Assembly: GCF_000472925.1 (NCBI RefSeq)
Contig: NZ_AXAS01000032.1
Location: 59,933 to 123,932, forward strand
Source: Bradyrhizobium sp. Ec3.3
GTDB taxonomy: Bacteria; Pseudomonadota; Alphaproteobacteria; Rhizobiales; Xanthobacteraceae
Length of the DNA: 64,000 nt
Direction of reading: 5' to 3'
The notes under the pieces were generated by a model. That model was given only the letters and a program-made list of their open reading frames with translations. It ran no database searches and was not told where the DNA came from. The first letter of the stretch is position 1. Every line of letters begins with the position of its first letter. Position numbers and translations under genes: made by a program. Positions 33,016 to 40,920 of this stretch are shown piece by piece.

Positions 33016-33044
33016 GCCCGGGCGGAGCGAGGCTCCACCCGGGC
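33016..33044. terminator. Hairpin downstream of the lysine-rich micro-gene
   Basis: GCCCGGGCGGAGC, GAG loop, GCTCCACCCGGGC: a long GC stem with one mismatch. It lies 18 bp past the stop of the leftward (AKK)n gene and could end or stabilise that transcript. No T-run is seen. Confidence 0.4.
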
Positions 33045-33062
33045 AAAGAACAAGAAGTAGCG

Positions 33063-33125
33063 TTACTTCTTCTTGGCCTTCTTGGCCTTCTTCGCCTTCT
33101 TCGCCTTCTTCGCTTTCTTAGCCAT
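33063..33125 (-). CDS. Lysine/alanine repeat micro-peptide (20 aa)
   Basis: A 20-aa ORF, ATG 33125 to TAA 33063: Met, six AKK triplets, and a final Lys, so 13 of 20 residues are Lys. GAGAGG stands about 6 bases before the ATG, a good ribosome site. Codons alternate (GCT, GCG, GCC; AAG, AAA), so it is not a simple DNA triplet run. The composition is that of histone H1-like AKK tails and should bind nucleic acid or acidic surfaces. The function is unknown. The opposite strand reads a hydrophobic AFF repeat that lacks support. Confidence 0.6.
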   Translation of the reverse strand: MAKKAKKAKKAKKAKKAKKK

Positions 33126-33530
33126 AGTATCCTCTCAAGGGTTAATGGTGGAACGCGACACGAGGGATGCTCGGCGGAGGGCCAGCCTCGCAACATCCTC
33201 GACACTAAACTCAGCAGATTCGCGGGCGCCTGCCCCGCGTTGTCACGCCGCTGTCATCGCGTTATCCACAGCTCAAACGCTTTTACGGGTGATTTCCGTC
33301 CGCGAATCCGCCTCGCCGGCGTCCTTCGGGACGCCCGCGCGGCATGGCTAACGATCCGGCAACGCACGCGCGGCGTTCATCAATCCAAAACCAAAGGCGC
33401 GCTTTCGCGGATCGCGGTGAGACTCCGTTAAGCGCGCCACGCGCATTGTCCCCCGCAACAAGACGGGGATGGCTATGGACGGACGGCTGCCAAACGGAGA
33501 GGGCGCGACGATGCACGTCGCGCGGTCGCC
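33126..33530. other. 405-bp region without a gene; one DnaA-box-like site
   Basis: No ORF with a ribosome site is seen. TTATCCACA at 33262-33270 is a perfect DnaA-box consensus, but it is alone. The right end is upstream of the GGDEF gene and should hold its promoter, which I could not assign. Confidence 0.35.
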
Positions 33531-34751
33531 ATGCTGAGCGTGTCGACACTCTGGATCGTCATCGTCCTCAACTTCTCGGCGCTGGGCCTGATCTGGGCTT
33601 ACGTGGCCAACGCTTATCCCAAATTCGAGGCGGCGCGGTTCTGGACGGCGGCTGCGGTGCTGGCTGCGGTCGGCGCCGGCATCAGCATGCTGCGCGGCGT
33701 AATGGATCCACGCTTTCCGCTGATTGCCGGCGGCGGGCTGATGATCTTCTCGTCCTGGCTCGCCTGCATGGGCGTGACGCGGTTCTACAACAAGCCGATA
33801 TCCTGGCCCACCGCGATCGCGGTCTCGCTGCTGACCACGGCAGGCCTCGCCTGGTTTCTGGTCGTGATCGACTACATGCCCGCGCGCGTCCTGATTTATT
33901 CGCTGGGTCAGTCGACACCGATCCTGATGGTGCTGCCGCTTCTCCTCGGCAAGCAGGATGGCCGGAAAAATCCAGGCGCGCGGCTCGCCGCGATCGTCGC
34001 CTTCATGCTGCTCGCCGCCCAGTTGATCCGTTCCGTCGCCGCGCTGATCGGACTTGGCGGCGCCATCACCGCAATCAATTTCAACGGATTGCAGGTCGCG
34101 CTGATCCTGGTGCTGGTGTTCCTGGCGATGGCCTGGAATTTCGGCTGCCTGTTGATGGCGATCGAGCGCCTGCGCAATGAGGTCGCCGATCTCGCGCTGC
34201 TCGACGACCTCACGGGCGTAGCCAACCGGCGGCACCTGTTGCAGCGCCTCACCGAGGAATGCGCCCGGTCAGAGCGGAGCGGCAAGCCGTTCTCGCTGCT
34301 GGTCATCGATCTCGACGGCTTCAAGGCCATCAACGACACCCATGGACATGCCGCGGGCGATGCCTGCCTGCAGCATTTCACCCTGATGGCGCAGACGCGC
34401 CTCAGACCCGGCGACATGCTCGCCCGCACCGGCGGCGACGAGTTCTGCATCGTGCTGCCGTCCTCGACCCAGACCGAGGGCGCGCTGATCGCCAGCCGTG
34501 TGCTGGAGGTTTGCCGCAGGGATGCCGAAACCTGCTCAGGAGGCGAGATTCCGATCGCTGTCTCGATCGGGATCGCCCAGTGGGAGCGCGGCATCGGTCA
34601 ATTCCCCGACCGGCTGATGGCGAACGCCGACCATGCGCTCTATGCCGCCAAGAAAAGTGGCAAGAATGATTTCGCGATCTACGATGCTGCGCCGCCGATC
34701 CAGCCGGACCTGCCGCACGTGCAAACCGAAGTGGCACGCAAGTTCGCCTGA
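33531..34751 (+). CDS. Membrane-bound GGDEF diguanylate cyclase
   Basis: A 406-aa protein. About seven hydrophobic helices fill residues 1-215, followed by a GGDEF domain (about 225-390). The active site is intact: RTGGDEFCIV near residue 302, with the inhibitory RxxD site (RPGD) five residues before it, and DLDGFKAINDTHGHAAGD upstream. It should make cyclic di-GMP from two GTP, with feedback inhibition. The N-terminal part is a membrane sensor with no recognised ligand domain. The amidase gene starts 3 bp (or 39 bp, depending on start) after it. Confidence 0.9.
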   Translation: MLSVSTLWIVIVLNFSALGLIWAYVANAYPKFEAARFWTAAAVLAAVGAGISMLRGVMDPRFPLIAGGGLMIFSSWLACMGVTRFYNKPISWPTAIAVSLLTTAGLAWFLVVIDYMPARVLIYSLGQSTPILMVLPLLLGKQDGRKNPGARLAAIVAFMLLAAQLIRSVAALIGLGGAITAINFNGLQVALILVLVFLAMAWNFGCLLMAIERLRNEVADLALLDDLTGVANRRHLLQRLTEECARSERSGKPFSLLVIDLDGFKAINDTHGHAAGDACLQHFTLMAQTRLRPGDMLARTGGDEFCIVLPSSTQTEGALIASRVLEVCRRDAETCSGGEIPIAVSIGIAQWERGIGQFPDRLMANADHALYAAKKSGKNDFAIYDAAPPIQPDLPHVQTEVARKFA

Positions 34752-34790
34752 CGTATGTTAAGGCGGAGGGGCAACGGACCATTCCACCTC

Positions 34791-35414
34791 ATGCTTTCCC
34801 GCCTTCTTGCGGCGCTGCTCGCCGCGTTTGCACTCCTCGCTCCGGCCGCCGCAACCGATCCCGGCCTCGCCAGACTGGCGCGGGCGTCGGGCACGCCGAC
34901 GATTCCCGGCCTGAACATGGTCTGGCTGGCGCCGTGGGGCGACGTCACTGCTGCCCATGCCTGGCACAACATCATCGTGCACCAGACCGAGGGGCCGGCG
35001 GGATCTGCCCGCATGGGGGCGCTGGCACAATCGAAAAACCCGACGCGGCGCGGCGTCACGGTATGGGTCGAGACCGACGGCACGGTCTATTGGGCGGTTG
35101 CTGAGAATCTCGTGCCGACCCACGGCGATGGCGCCAATCGCAACGACAATGCCTTCATCGACAACTCCGCGACTTACCATCAGGTCGTGCGCGACAACTC
35201 GATCGGCGTCGAGTTCGCCGGGAATTTTCCGGATGTGACGACGGGGCCGACCGAGGCGCAGATTGCGGCGTGGCGCATCCTCGTGGCCGTCCTGCGGGCG
35301 CGCTACGCCATCCCGCTCGACCACGTCTATGCGCACAACTGGATCGACTTCAAGGACGGACGCTACTGCGAAGGCTGCTCGCTCGCGACCCTGGCGAGGG
35401 AGTGGGGAGAGTAG
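34791..35414 (+). CDS. N-acetylmuramoyl-L-alanine amidase (Amidase_2 type)
   Basis: A 207-aa exported enzyme. ATG 34791 gives a clean signal peptide (MLSRLLAALLAAFALLAPAAA); ATG 34755 adds 12 residues and is also possible. Zn ligands are expected in NIIVHQTEGP and VYAHNWIDFKDGRYCEGCS, with NSIGVEFAGNFPD between them, the order of Amidase_2/AmpD-like domains. It would cleave the amide between MurNAc and the stem peptide in the periplasm. It follows the GGDEF gene closely and may share its transcript. Confidence 0.82.
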   Translation: MLSRLLAALLAAFALLAPAAATDPGLARLARASGTPTIPGLNMVWLAPWGDVTAAHAWHNIIVHQTEGPAGSARMGALAQSKNPTRRGVTVWVETDGTVYWAVAENLVPTHGDGANRNDNAFIDNSATYHQVVRDNSIGVEFAGNFPDVTTGPTEAQIAAWRILVAVLRARYAIPLDHVYAHNWIDFKDGRYCEGCSLATLAREWGE

Positions 35415-35580
35415 AGGGGATTCGGATGTCTCCGCAAGGCGCGAGCCGAACGTCACGCTCGATGCCGGGGGCCGCCGGTTTGCGTCCGGCAACCGGGGGC
35501 CGAAACCGCCGGTGCCGGACTGCAAATCAAAAGCGACCGCTTTCGACTTTCTTCGTCATCCCCACCGGGCCTTCCCATGC

Positions 35581-35973
35581 TCAGGGAAATGCCTTGGGAA
35601 GGTCGGCGGAAGGCTTCGTGACGATCTGGTGCGCATCGCGCCAGATCACCTCGCGCTGGCGCGAGGTTGTAATCACGCGCACCGGCAGGCCACCCTCCTC
35701 AAGCAGCCAGGCGCAGTAGTGCGCGCGGCTGACAGCCTCGCGGGCTTGGGGATCGAACCAGCAAATGCCCCAGATCGAATCGCGCCGCTTGAAGTGCCGC
35801 GCGATGCGCCCAGGAATCGGCAGATGCTGTGCGAACCACGTGAACTGGTCTGAGAGCTCTTGCCGAATCCAATCGGGACAGTTGTTTCGATGGATATACC
35901 AGGACGCACGAAAGAAGCCGCTCTCCACGCGGCTGTGCGGGTGGATGAGCGGTGTAACGAACCGCAAATACAT
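35581..35973 (-). CDS. Conserved hypothetical protein
   Basis: A 130-aa basic protein (MYLRFVTPLIHPHSRVESGFFRASW...), rich in Trp, Arg and His, with no signal peptide or membrane helix. It reads like a real conserved protein (WYIHRNNCPDWIRQELSDQFTWFAQHLPIPGRI, DSIWGICWFDPQAREAVSRAHYCAWLLEEGGLPVRVI). I do not know a function. There is no Shine-Dalgarno; instead a perfect 10-bp hairpin ends two bases before the ATG. Confidence 0.6.
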   Translation of the reverse strand: MYLRFVTPLIHPHSRVESGFFRASWYIHRNNCPDWIRQELSDQFTWFAQHLPIPGRIARHFKRRDSIWGICWFDPQAREAVSRAHYCAWLLEEGGLPVRVITTSRQREVIWRDAHQIVTKPSADLPKAFP

Positions 35974-35975
35974 GA

Positions 35976-35998
35976 CAACACGGCGTGACGCCGTGTTG
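35976..35998 (-). promoter_or_regulatory. Perfect hairpin directly before the start codon of the 35973 gene
   Basis: CAACACGGCG, a 3-nt loop, CGCCGTGTTG: ten perfect base pairs. Its end is two bases from the ATG at 35973. It could be an operator or an mRNA structure that limits ribosome entry. Confidence 0.5.
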
Positions 35999-36059
35999 CG
36001 TCACGCCCCTCGTAGCCGGATTGAATGAACGGAAGAACAGCCGCGAAGCGGCGTTCAGC

Positions 36060-36122
36060 TCATGACCGATCGCCGATCACCGATGGGCGGCGGCGGTCAA
36101 AACGTGTCGATCTGAATTTCAT
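36060..36122 (-). CDS. Possible 20-aa small protein with strong ribosome site
   Basis: ATG 36122 is preceded at the right distance by AGGGAGG. It encodes MKFRSTRFDRRRPSVIGDRS, then TGA at 36060. The product is strongly basic. A hairpin (GAAC-GCCGC-TTC-GCGGC-TGTTC) with T-rich flank follows about 5 bases later. This is the best reading of the otherwise empty 448 bp between 35974 and 36421. Without comparison to other genomes it stays tentative. Confidence 0.35.
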   Translation of the reverse strand: MKFRSTRFDRRRPSVIGDRS

Positions 36123-36346
36123 GCCGCCTCCCTTCCGAGCGTTGAACAAAAAGGGCGCGATATCGCGCCGGGGCGCAGCACATACACCAGCAAACGTCCT
36201 GCGACAAGCGTGATTGATTGGGAATGATTGACTGGGAAGCGTTGATCACGCTTTCGACGTCACCGTTCTCAATTGCGGTCGAGCCGCAGCCTGCGCCTTT
36301 GAGAACGCGCCAAGCCAACTGCGGTGGCAGTGCTCCAATCATTGAC

Positions 36347-36376
36347 CAAAAAAAAGCCGGCGTTGCCGCCGGCTTT
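36347..36376 (-). terminator. Rho-independent terminator of rpoH
   Basis: On the minus strand AAAGCCGGC, 6-nt loop, GCCGGCTTT, then more T to a run of eight. It lies 46 bp beyond the rpoH stop in the correct direction. Confidence 0.85.
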
Positions 36377-36421
36377 CTGTCTCTTCGATCCGCCAATTTC
36401 TGGCGCTGAAAAATCTCGCGC

Positions 36422-37321
36422 TTAGTGCGCGGCTTCTAGCGCTGCTTGTTCCTGCTTCGCGATCGTGCCCTTGACCGCGGCCTGCACCTTCTCGAAGGCG
36501 CGGACCTCGATCTGGCGGACGCGCTCGCGCGACACGCCGAACTCGGCTGCGAGGTCTTCCAGCGTCATCGGCTCGTCCGCAAGGCGCCGCGCCTCGAAGA
36601 TGCGGCGTTCGCGCGGGTTGAGCACGCCCATGGCGCCGTTCAGGGCGTCACGGCGATGATCGTATTCCTCGTGCTCGGCCATCAAGGCTTCCTGGTTGGG
36701 CGAGGTATCGACCAGCCAGTCCTGCCACTCGCCGGCCTCGCCGTCGTCGCGGATCGGTGCGTTCAGCGACGCGTCGCCGCCGAGGCGGCGGTTCATGTCG
36801 ATGACGTCCTGAGCCGTGACGCCGAGGCGGCTCGCGATCAGCTTCACCTGGTCGGGGTGCAGATCACCCTCGTCCAGCGCTGAGATCTTGCTCTTCGCCT
36901 TGCGCAGGTTGAAGAACAGCTTCTTCTGGTTCGCGGTGGTGCCCATCTTCACGAGCGACCAGGAACGCAGGATGTACTCTTGAATCGACGCCTTGATCCA
37001 CCACATGGCGTAGGTGGCGAGACGGAAGCCCTTCTCGGGCTCGAATCGCTTCACCGCCTGCATCAGGCCGACATTGCCTTCCGAGACGACCTCGGAGATC
37101 GGCAGGCCGTAGCCGCGATAGCCCATGGCGATCTTGGCCACGAGACGGAGGTGGCTGGTGACGAGTTGATGCGCCGCGTCGCGATCGTCGTGCTCGCGCC
37201 AACGCTTGGCGAGCATGTACTCCTGCTGGGGCTCCAGCATGGGGAACTTGCGGATCTCGGCGAGGTAACGGGAAAGGCCGGATTCTCCATTCAGAACCGG
37301 CAACGTGGCTGCACGGGCCAT
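36422..37321 (-). CDS. rpoH: Heat-shock sigma factor (sigma-32, RpoH)
   Basis: A 299-aa protein from ATG 37321, chosen because GGAGGG lies 7 bases upstream; an upstream in-frame start overlaps that site. Region 2 is EYMLAKRWREHDDRDAAHQLVTSHLRLVAKIAMGYRGYGLPISEVVSEGNVGLMQAVKRFEPEKGFRLATYAMWWIKASIQEYILRSWSLVKMGTTANQKKLFFNLR, whose last part is the RpoH box contacting core polymerase and FtsH/DnaK control. Region 4 is MTLEDLAAEFGVSRERVRQIEVRAFEKVQ. It directs heat-shock gene transcription. Bradyrhizobium species often have several rpoH copies; which one this is cannot be told. Confidence 0.96.
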   Translation of the reverse strand: MARAATLPVLNGESGLSRYLAEIRKFPMLEPQQEYMLAKRWREHDDRDAAHQLVTSHLRLVAKIAMGYRGYGLPISEVVSEGNVGLMQAVKRFEPEKGFRLATYAMWWIKASIQEYILRSWSLVKMGTTANQKKLFFNLRKAKSKISALDEGDLHPDQVKLIASRLGVTAQDVIDMNRRLGGDASLNAPIRDDGEAGEWQDWLVDTSPNQEALMAEHEEYDHRRDALNGAMGVLNPRERRIFEARRLADEPMTLEDLAAEFGVSRERVRQIEVRAFEKVQAAVKGTIAKQEQAALEAAH

Positions 37322-37541
37322 ACTTGCGCCCTCCAAAGGTTCAGGCCCCCGATAGCGGCGGGCCAGGCAGACGACCGCTGTGTTAAAGCCGGCCGGGCTG
37401 CGATGTTCCGCGTCCGATCATCTTCGAACGCAGGCGCAATATACCCCATGGGGGGTCATTTAGGGAAGGATTACTGACGTCACGTCCCCGTGTGGCTGCT
37501 ATAACTTTTTGTAATGTAAAGCTTTTCTGAAGGGGCCTGCG

Positions 37542-38549
37542 TCATAGCGCCGCTTTCAGCCTGCCCTGGAGAAGAAGCAAATCCTCCGGCAGAGGCTGTT
37601 CCCAGTGCAGCAGTTCTCCGCTTCGCGGGTGCTCAATTACCAGTAGATAGGCATGCAAAGCCTGCCGGCCAAGGGCGGCCAGCGCCCCTTGCGATTCAGG
37701 CCCGAGCTGGTTCGCCTTGGTCTTGAAATGGGGGCCGTAGACGGCATCGCCCAGCAGGGGGTGGCCGATATGGGACAGGTGGACGCGGATCTGGTGGGTG
37801 CGGCCGGTCTCGAGCTCGCAGGCGAGCAGCGAGGCCACCGGCTTGCCGTCGCGCCCGGCAAAGCTCTCCATGATTTCCCAATGGGTCACCGCCGCGCGGC
37901 CGCTTTGCCGGACCGCCATCTTCTCCCGCGCGTGCGGGTGGCGGTCGATCGGCGCATCGACCGTGCCGCGCTGGCGGTTCGGCACGCCCCAGGCAAAGGC
38001 AAGATAGCCACGCCGCATCTCGCCGGTGCGGCCGTGGTCGGCGAATTGCGCCGACAGTGACTGGTGGGCGAGATCGTTTTTGGCGACCACCATCAGCCCG
38101 GTGGTGTCCTTGTCCAACCGGTGCACGATGCCGGGCCGGCGCACCCCGCCGATGCCGGACAGCGAGTTGCCGCAATGGGCGATCAGCGCGTTCACCAGCG
38201 TGCCCGTCTCGTGCCCGGCCGCCGGGTGCACGACCAGGCCGGCGGGCTTGTTGATGACGATGATGTCGTCATCCTCGAACACGATATCGAGCGCGATATC
38301 CTCAGCCCTGGGCTCGGCGGGGGCGGCTTCCGGCACGTCGATTGTGATCGTATCGCCCGGAGCGACGTGATAAGCGGGGTCGCGGATCGCCTCCGAACGA
38401 AACGTCACCGAGCCCGCCAGAATCAGGGTTTTCAGCCTTGATCGCGACAGGTCCGGCAGGCGGGCGGCCAGCACCCGATCGAGCCGGGCCGAACCCTCGT
38501 CGCCGGCGACGACAACCTCCAACCTTTGCGCTGACCCAGAGCCCTGCAT
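37542..38549 (-). CDS. rluD: RluA-family rRNA pseudouridine synthase (RluD type)
   Basis: A 335-aa enzyme from ATG 38549. It starts with an S4 domain (VVVAGDEGSARLDRVLAARLPDLSRSRLKTLILAGSVTF), followed by the catalytic domain with HRLDKDTTGLMVVAKN, whose Asp is the nucleophile, and YLAFAWGVPNRQRGTVDAPIDRHP and ELETGRTHQIRVHLSHIGHPLLGD. It should convert uridines of 23S rRNA helix 69 to pseudouridine. It lies upstream of rpoH, a common alphaproteobacterial order. Its start codon overlaps that of the divergent membrane gene by three bases. Confidence 0.93.
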   Translation of the reverse strand: MQGSGSAQRLEVVVAGDEGSARLDRVLAARLPDLSRSRLKTLILAGSVTFRSEAIRDPAYHVAPGDTITIDVPEAAPAEPRAEDIALDIVFEDDDIIVINKPAGLVVHPAAGHETGTLVNALIAHCGNSLSGIGGVRRPGIVHRLDKDTTGLMVVAKNDLAHQSLSAQFADHGRTGEMRRGYLAFAWGVPNRQRGTVDAPIDRHPHAREKMAVRQSGRAAVTHWEIMESFAGRDGKPVASLLACELETGRTHQIRVHLSHIGHPLLGDAVYGPHFKTKANQLGPESQGALAALGRQALHAYLLVIEHPRSGELLHWEQPLPEDLLLLQGRLKAAL

Positions 38550-38889
38550 GACGACCGAAACCGCTGTTCCCGAACCGACCCCCGAGCAAGCCGCGCTGTT
38601 CGCGCGGGTGCGGCGGATGATGCTGATCGCGGGGTTGACCACGGCGCTGGCGATATGCGCCGTGCTGATCGCGGTGGGCTACCGCCTTTTCAAGTCCGAG
38701 GGAAGGGCGGCCGAGGCCGTAAGTGACGTCACCGCCACCCTGCCGAAGGGCGCCAGGATCGTCTCGAGCGGGGTCGCCGGAGACCGACTCGTGATCACGC
38801 TCGACGTCGGCGGAGTGACCGAAATCCGCACCTACGACGCCCACACACTGAAGCCGGCTGGAAAGCTGAAATTTGCCAACGAGCCGTAG
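38548..38889 (+). CDS. Small membrane protein (DUF6476-like), divergent from rluD
   Basis: A 113-aa protein: a polar N-terminal tail, one transmembrane helix (residues about 24-46), and a C-terminal soluble beta-type domain (ATLPKGARIVSSGVAGDRLVITLDVGGVTEIRTYDAHTLK). The layout and place beside rluD fit the DUF6476 group of alphaproteobacteria; that name is from memory. The ATG is within CATG, whose complement is the rluD start, so no intergenic space exists. Function is unknown. Confidence 0.7.
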   Translation: MTTETAVPEPTPEQAALFARVRRMMLIAGLTTALAICAVLIAVGYRLFKSEGRAAEAVSDVTATLPKGARIVSSGVAGDRLVITLDVGGVTEIRTYDAHTLKPAGKLKFANEP

Positions 38890-39001
38890 CGCGGACGACA
38901 CGCGTTGTGACTGAAATCGTTGATCGTTCCTTGGTCAGTGTTGTCCTGTCCCGCAACTTCTGATTTAGCTTCAGTCCGGGGAATATGGGCTGGGACTGGG
39001 A

Positions 39002-39592
39002 ATGGGTGGTATCAAGTCACGCGTCGTAGCAATTGCGCTCGTCATCGGGTGGGTCGGATGCACTGGTGCTGCGGCGCTTACAGCGCAGCCCAACCAGGCC
39101 GGACCTCAGACCAAACCGGCAGGATCTCCTGCGCAGTCCAAACAACCCACAGCTCAGGTCAAACCAAAGGAAGCTCGGCTCGCGCGGCTGTATTTCCTGC
39201 GGGAGAAGGGCATTTTCGGCGCGATAGGTGGGCTGGCTGCCTCGTCGGAGATCAAGATCGACGGCAAGCCCGTGGGCAAGATCGAGATGGGGTCGTATTT
39301 CGTTGTCGATCGTCCGCCGGGCGTCCACAAGATCGCCTCGCACACCACGATGGCCATGGCGGACTACGAGGTCGAAGTCCCGATCGAGGCCGGCCAGACC
39401 TATTACTTCGGGGTCGGGACGCAGCGGACCGGCCCCATCGGTCAGGACCTGCTCAACCAGGCTATCGCAGGCAGCAGCGGGCAGCAGATCCGATCGACGT
39501 CGCCATTGAAGTCCGCATTTGCCGGCGCGGGGCTGTTTCGGCTGGAGCCGGCCGCCGGCGCTGCCGCGATCGAGAAACTCAAGACGCCTTGA
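39002..39592 (+). CDS. DUF2846-type exported protein
   Basis: A 196-aa protein with an N-terminal hydrophobic segment that ends in VGCTGAAALTAQ, a possible signal peptide (a lipobox is only weakly met by WVGC). A Pro/Gln/Lys-rich linker (about 28-58) leads to the soluble domain ARLYFLREKGIFGAIGGLAASSEIKIDGKPVGKIEMGSYFVVDRPPGVHKIASHT...YYFGVG, typical of DUF2846, a family of small cell-envelope proteins. Function is unknown. It is a single gene upstream of tRNA-Glu. Confidence 0.75.
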   Translation: MGGIKSRVVAIALVIGWVGCTGAAALTAQPNQAGPQTKPAGSPAQSKQPTAQVKPKEARLARLYFLREKGIFGAIGGLAASSEIKIDGKPVGKIEMGSYFVVDRPPGVHKIASHTTMAMADYEVEVPIEAGQTYYFGVGTQRTGPIGQDLLNQAIAGSSGQQIRSTSPLKSAFAGAGLFRLEPAAGAAAIEKLKTP

Positions 39593-39740
39593 GTGTTCCC
39601 GGCGGTTTCGCTGGTGAGCAGCGCCCCGCCCGGCCATCACATGGTTAAGCTTGAGCCGCGGTCGCTTTGTATAACAGGCCTTTTCGCCCCTGATCGAGGC
39701 TTGCCGCCAGCGGAATTCGCGGCTATGTCCTGTCCCTCAC

Positions 39741-39815
39741 GCTCCCTTCGTCTAGCGGTTAGGACGCGGCCCTCTCAAGGCTGAAACAGGGGTTCGATTC
39801 CCCTAGGGAGCGCCA
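39741..39815 (+). tRNA. tRNA-Glu (anticodon CTC)
   Basis: A complete cloverleaf: acceptor GCTCCCT/AGGGAGC, D arm with AGCGGTTAGGA, anticodon loop CCTCTCAAG with CTC at the centre and 3' A, T arm AGGGG-TTCGATT-CCCCT, discriminator G and encoded CCA. It reads GAG codons. The next 370 bp hold no gene, and rearranged DNA follows, so this tRNA marks the left border of the accessory region; no repeat of its 3' end was found. Confidence 0.95.
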
Positions 39816-40222
39816 CCCAGTACTCATCTGCGAACGCGGAACGGCCCATTTCGGCTGGCCAAATGTGTGCACGGTGCCATGAGCCCGAGAGACCTGGTCC
39901 GTAGGTGAACGGGTCTGCGCTTTTTCCTGCCGTTTCCACTTTCACTTCCTGTCATTTCCGATTTCGCGACAATTCGTTACTCGATCTGTCCTTTCTGCTC
40001 GCCTTCCGCCAAACAGACATGAGACAGGCCGCGGTCGTGCTTGTCGGAATTGAGTGACGGATTGCAGATGATCCCGACAGGACGAGCGCGAAATCCAGCC
40101 CATTCTGTCTCCCGCATCATCCTGGGATCGCCACGTCCGCGGTCGACGACGCGCACGCATGCGCCTTCGCTGCTGCTAGCCTGATCCGACGATGCCAGTG
40201 ATCGGCAACGTGGAGGCGGGGC
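39816..40222. other. Region after tRNA-Glu without a clear gene
   Basis: About 400 bp with only short or low-quality frames. A minus-strand frame around 40110-39977 (MMRETEWAGFRARPVGIICNPS...) reads somewhat like protein but lacks a ribosome site. I see no tRNA fragment or integrase remnant. Confidence 0.35.
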
Positions 40223-40335
40223 ATGGCCCGGATTTCGGTCGAGAACATCGGCAAGGCGTTCCGTCAGACGGAGTCTTGAAGGAAGTGTCGCTCGACATCG
40301 CCGACGGTGAATGCCTGACGTTGGTCGGCTCGAAT
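40223..40335 (+). pseudogene. 5' fragment of an ABC-transporter ATPase gene (frameshifted, truncated)
   Basis: ATG 40223 follows a good GGAGG. It opens MARISVENIGKAFRQTES, the start of a UgpC/MalK-like ATPase, then stops at TGA 40277. In the next frame the expected continuation VLKEVSLDIADGECLTLVGSN is present up to the beginning of the Walker A loop, where the similarity ends. So a short broken piece (about 40 codons) of an ABC ATPase gene is joined to the 5' side of the sigma gene. Confidence 0.65.
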
Positions 40336-40365
40336 CCTGCGAGACGGACCTTAAGCGAACCACGG

Positions 40366-40920
40366 GTGGCTTCGGACGAAGTCCTGATCGCGCGGATTGC
40401 GCAAGGCGACCGGCGCGCCATGCAGGTGCTGTACGGACGGCACCATGTCAGGGTATTCCGTTTCGGGCTTCGGCTCGTCCGCGACGAACAGGTTGCGGAA
40501 GATCTCATCAGCGAGGTCTTTCTCGACGTCTGGCGTCAGGCTGGCAAGTTTGAAAGCCGATCTGCTGTCTCAACCTGGCTGCTGGCGATTACGCGTTTCA
40601 AGGCGCTCTCGGCGCTGCGGCGCAGGAAGGACCTTACTTTGGAAGACGAGGCTGCCCACGCGATCGAGGACACGTCCGACGATCCGGAAGTGGCCGCGAC
40701 GAAGAAGGATACCAGCGAAGCGTTGCGCAAGTGCCTGGGCGGGCTTTCGCCGAGGCACCGGGAGATTGTCGATCTCGTCTATTACCACGAGAAAGCCGTG
40801 GAAGAGGTGGCTGAAACCGTCGGGATTCCGGAGAACACCGTGAAAACGCGCTTGTTCTACGCGCGGAAAAAACTGGCCGAGTTGCTGAAGGCCGCCGGCG
40901 TTGAACGAGGTTGGCCATGA
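40366..40920 (+). CDS. ECF-type RNA polymerase sigma factor, altered 5' end
   Basis: A 184-aa sigma factor if begun at GTG 40366. The same frame is open back to ATG 40192 through the ABC fragment, so the true start is unsure. Region 2 is DEVLIARIAQGDRRAMQVLYGRHHVRVFRFGLRLVRDEQVAEDLISEVFLDVWRQAGKFESRSAVSTWLLAITRFKALSALRRRK, and region 4 is LSPRHREIVDLVYYHEKAVEEVAETVGIPENTVKTRLFYARKKLAELLKAAGVERGWP. The stop is within ATGA, as if an anti-sigma gene should follow in overlap, but that frame ends after eight codons. The promoter and anti-sigma seem to have been lost or replaced. Confidence 0.8.
   Translation: MASDEVLIARIAQGDRRAMQVLYGRHHVRVFRFGLRLVRDEQVAEDLISEVFLDVWRQAGKFESRSAVSTWLLAITRFKALSALRRRKDLTLEDEAAHAIEDTSDDPEVAATKKDTSEALRKCLGGLSPRHREIVDLVYYHEKAVEEVAETVGIPENTVKTRLFYARKKLAELLKAAGVERGWP

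Noticed and set aside
33073..33351. Plus-strand frame beginning with a Phe/Ala repeat opposite the lysine-rich micro-gene
   Set aside because: It is the reverse reading of the (AKK)n repeat, with no ribosome site; the minus strand has one.
39741..40200. Integration of an element at tRNA-Glu
   Set aside because: No second copy of the tRNA 3' end and no integrase gene were found in the window.
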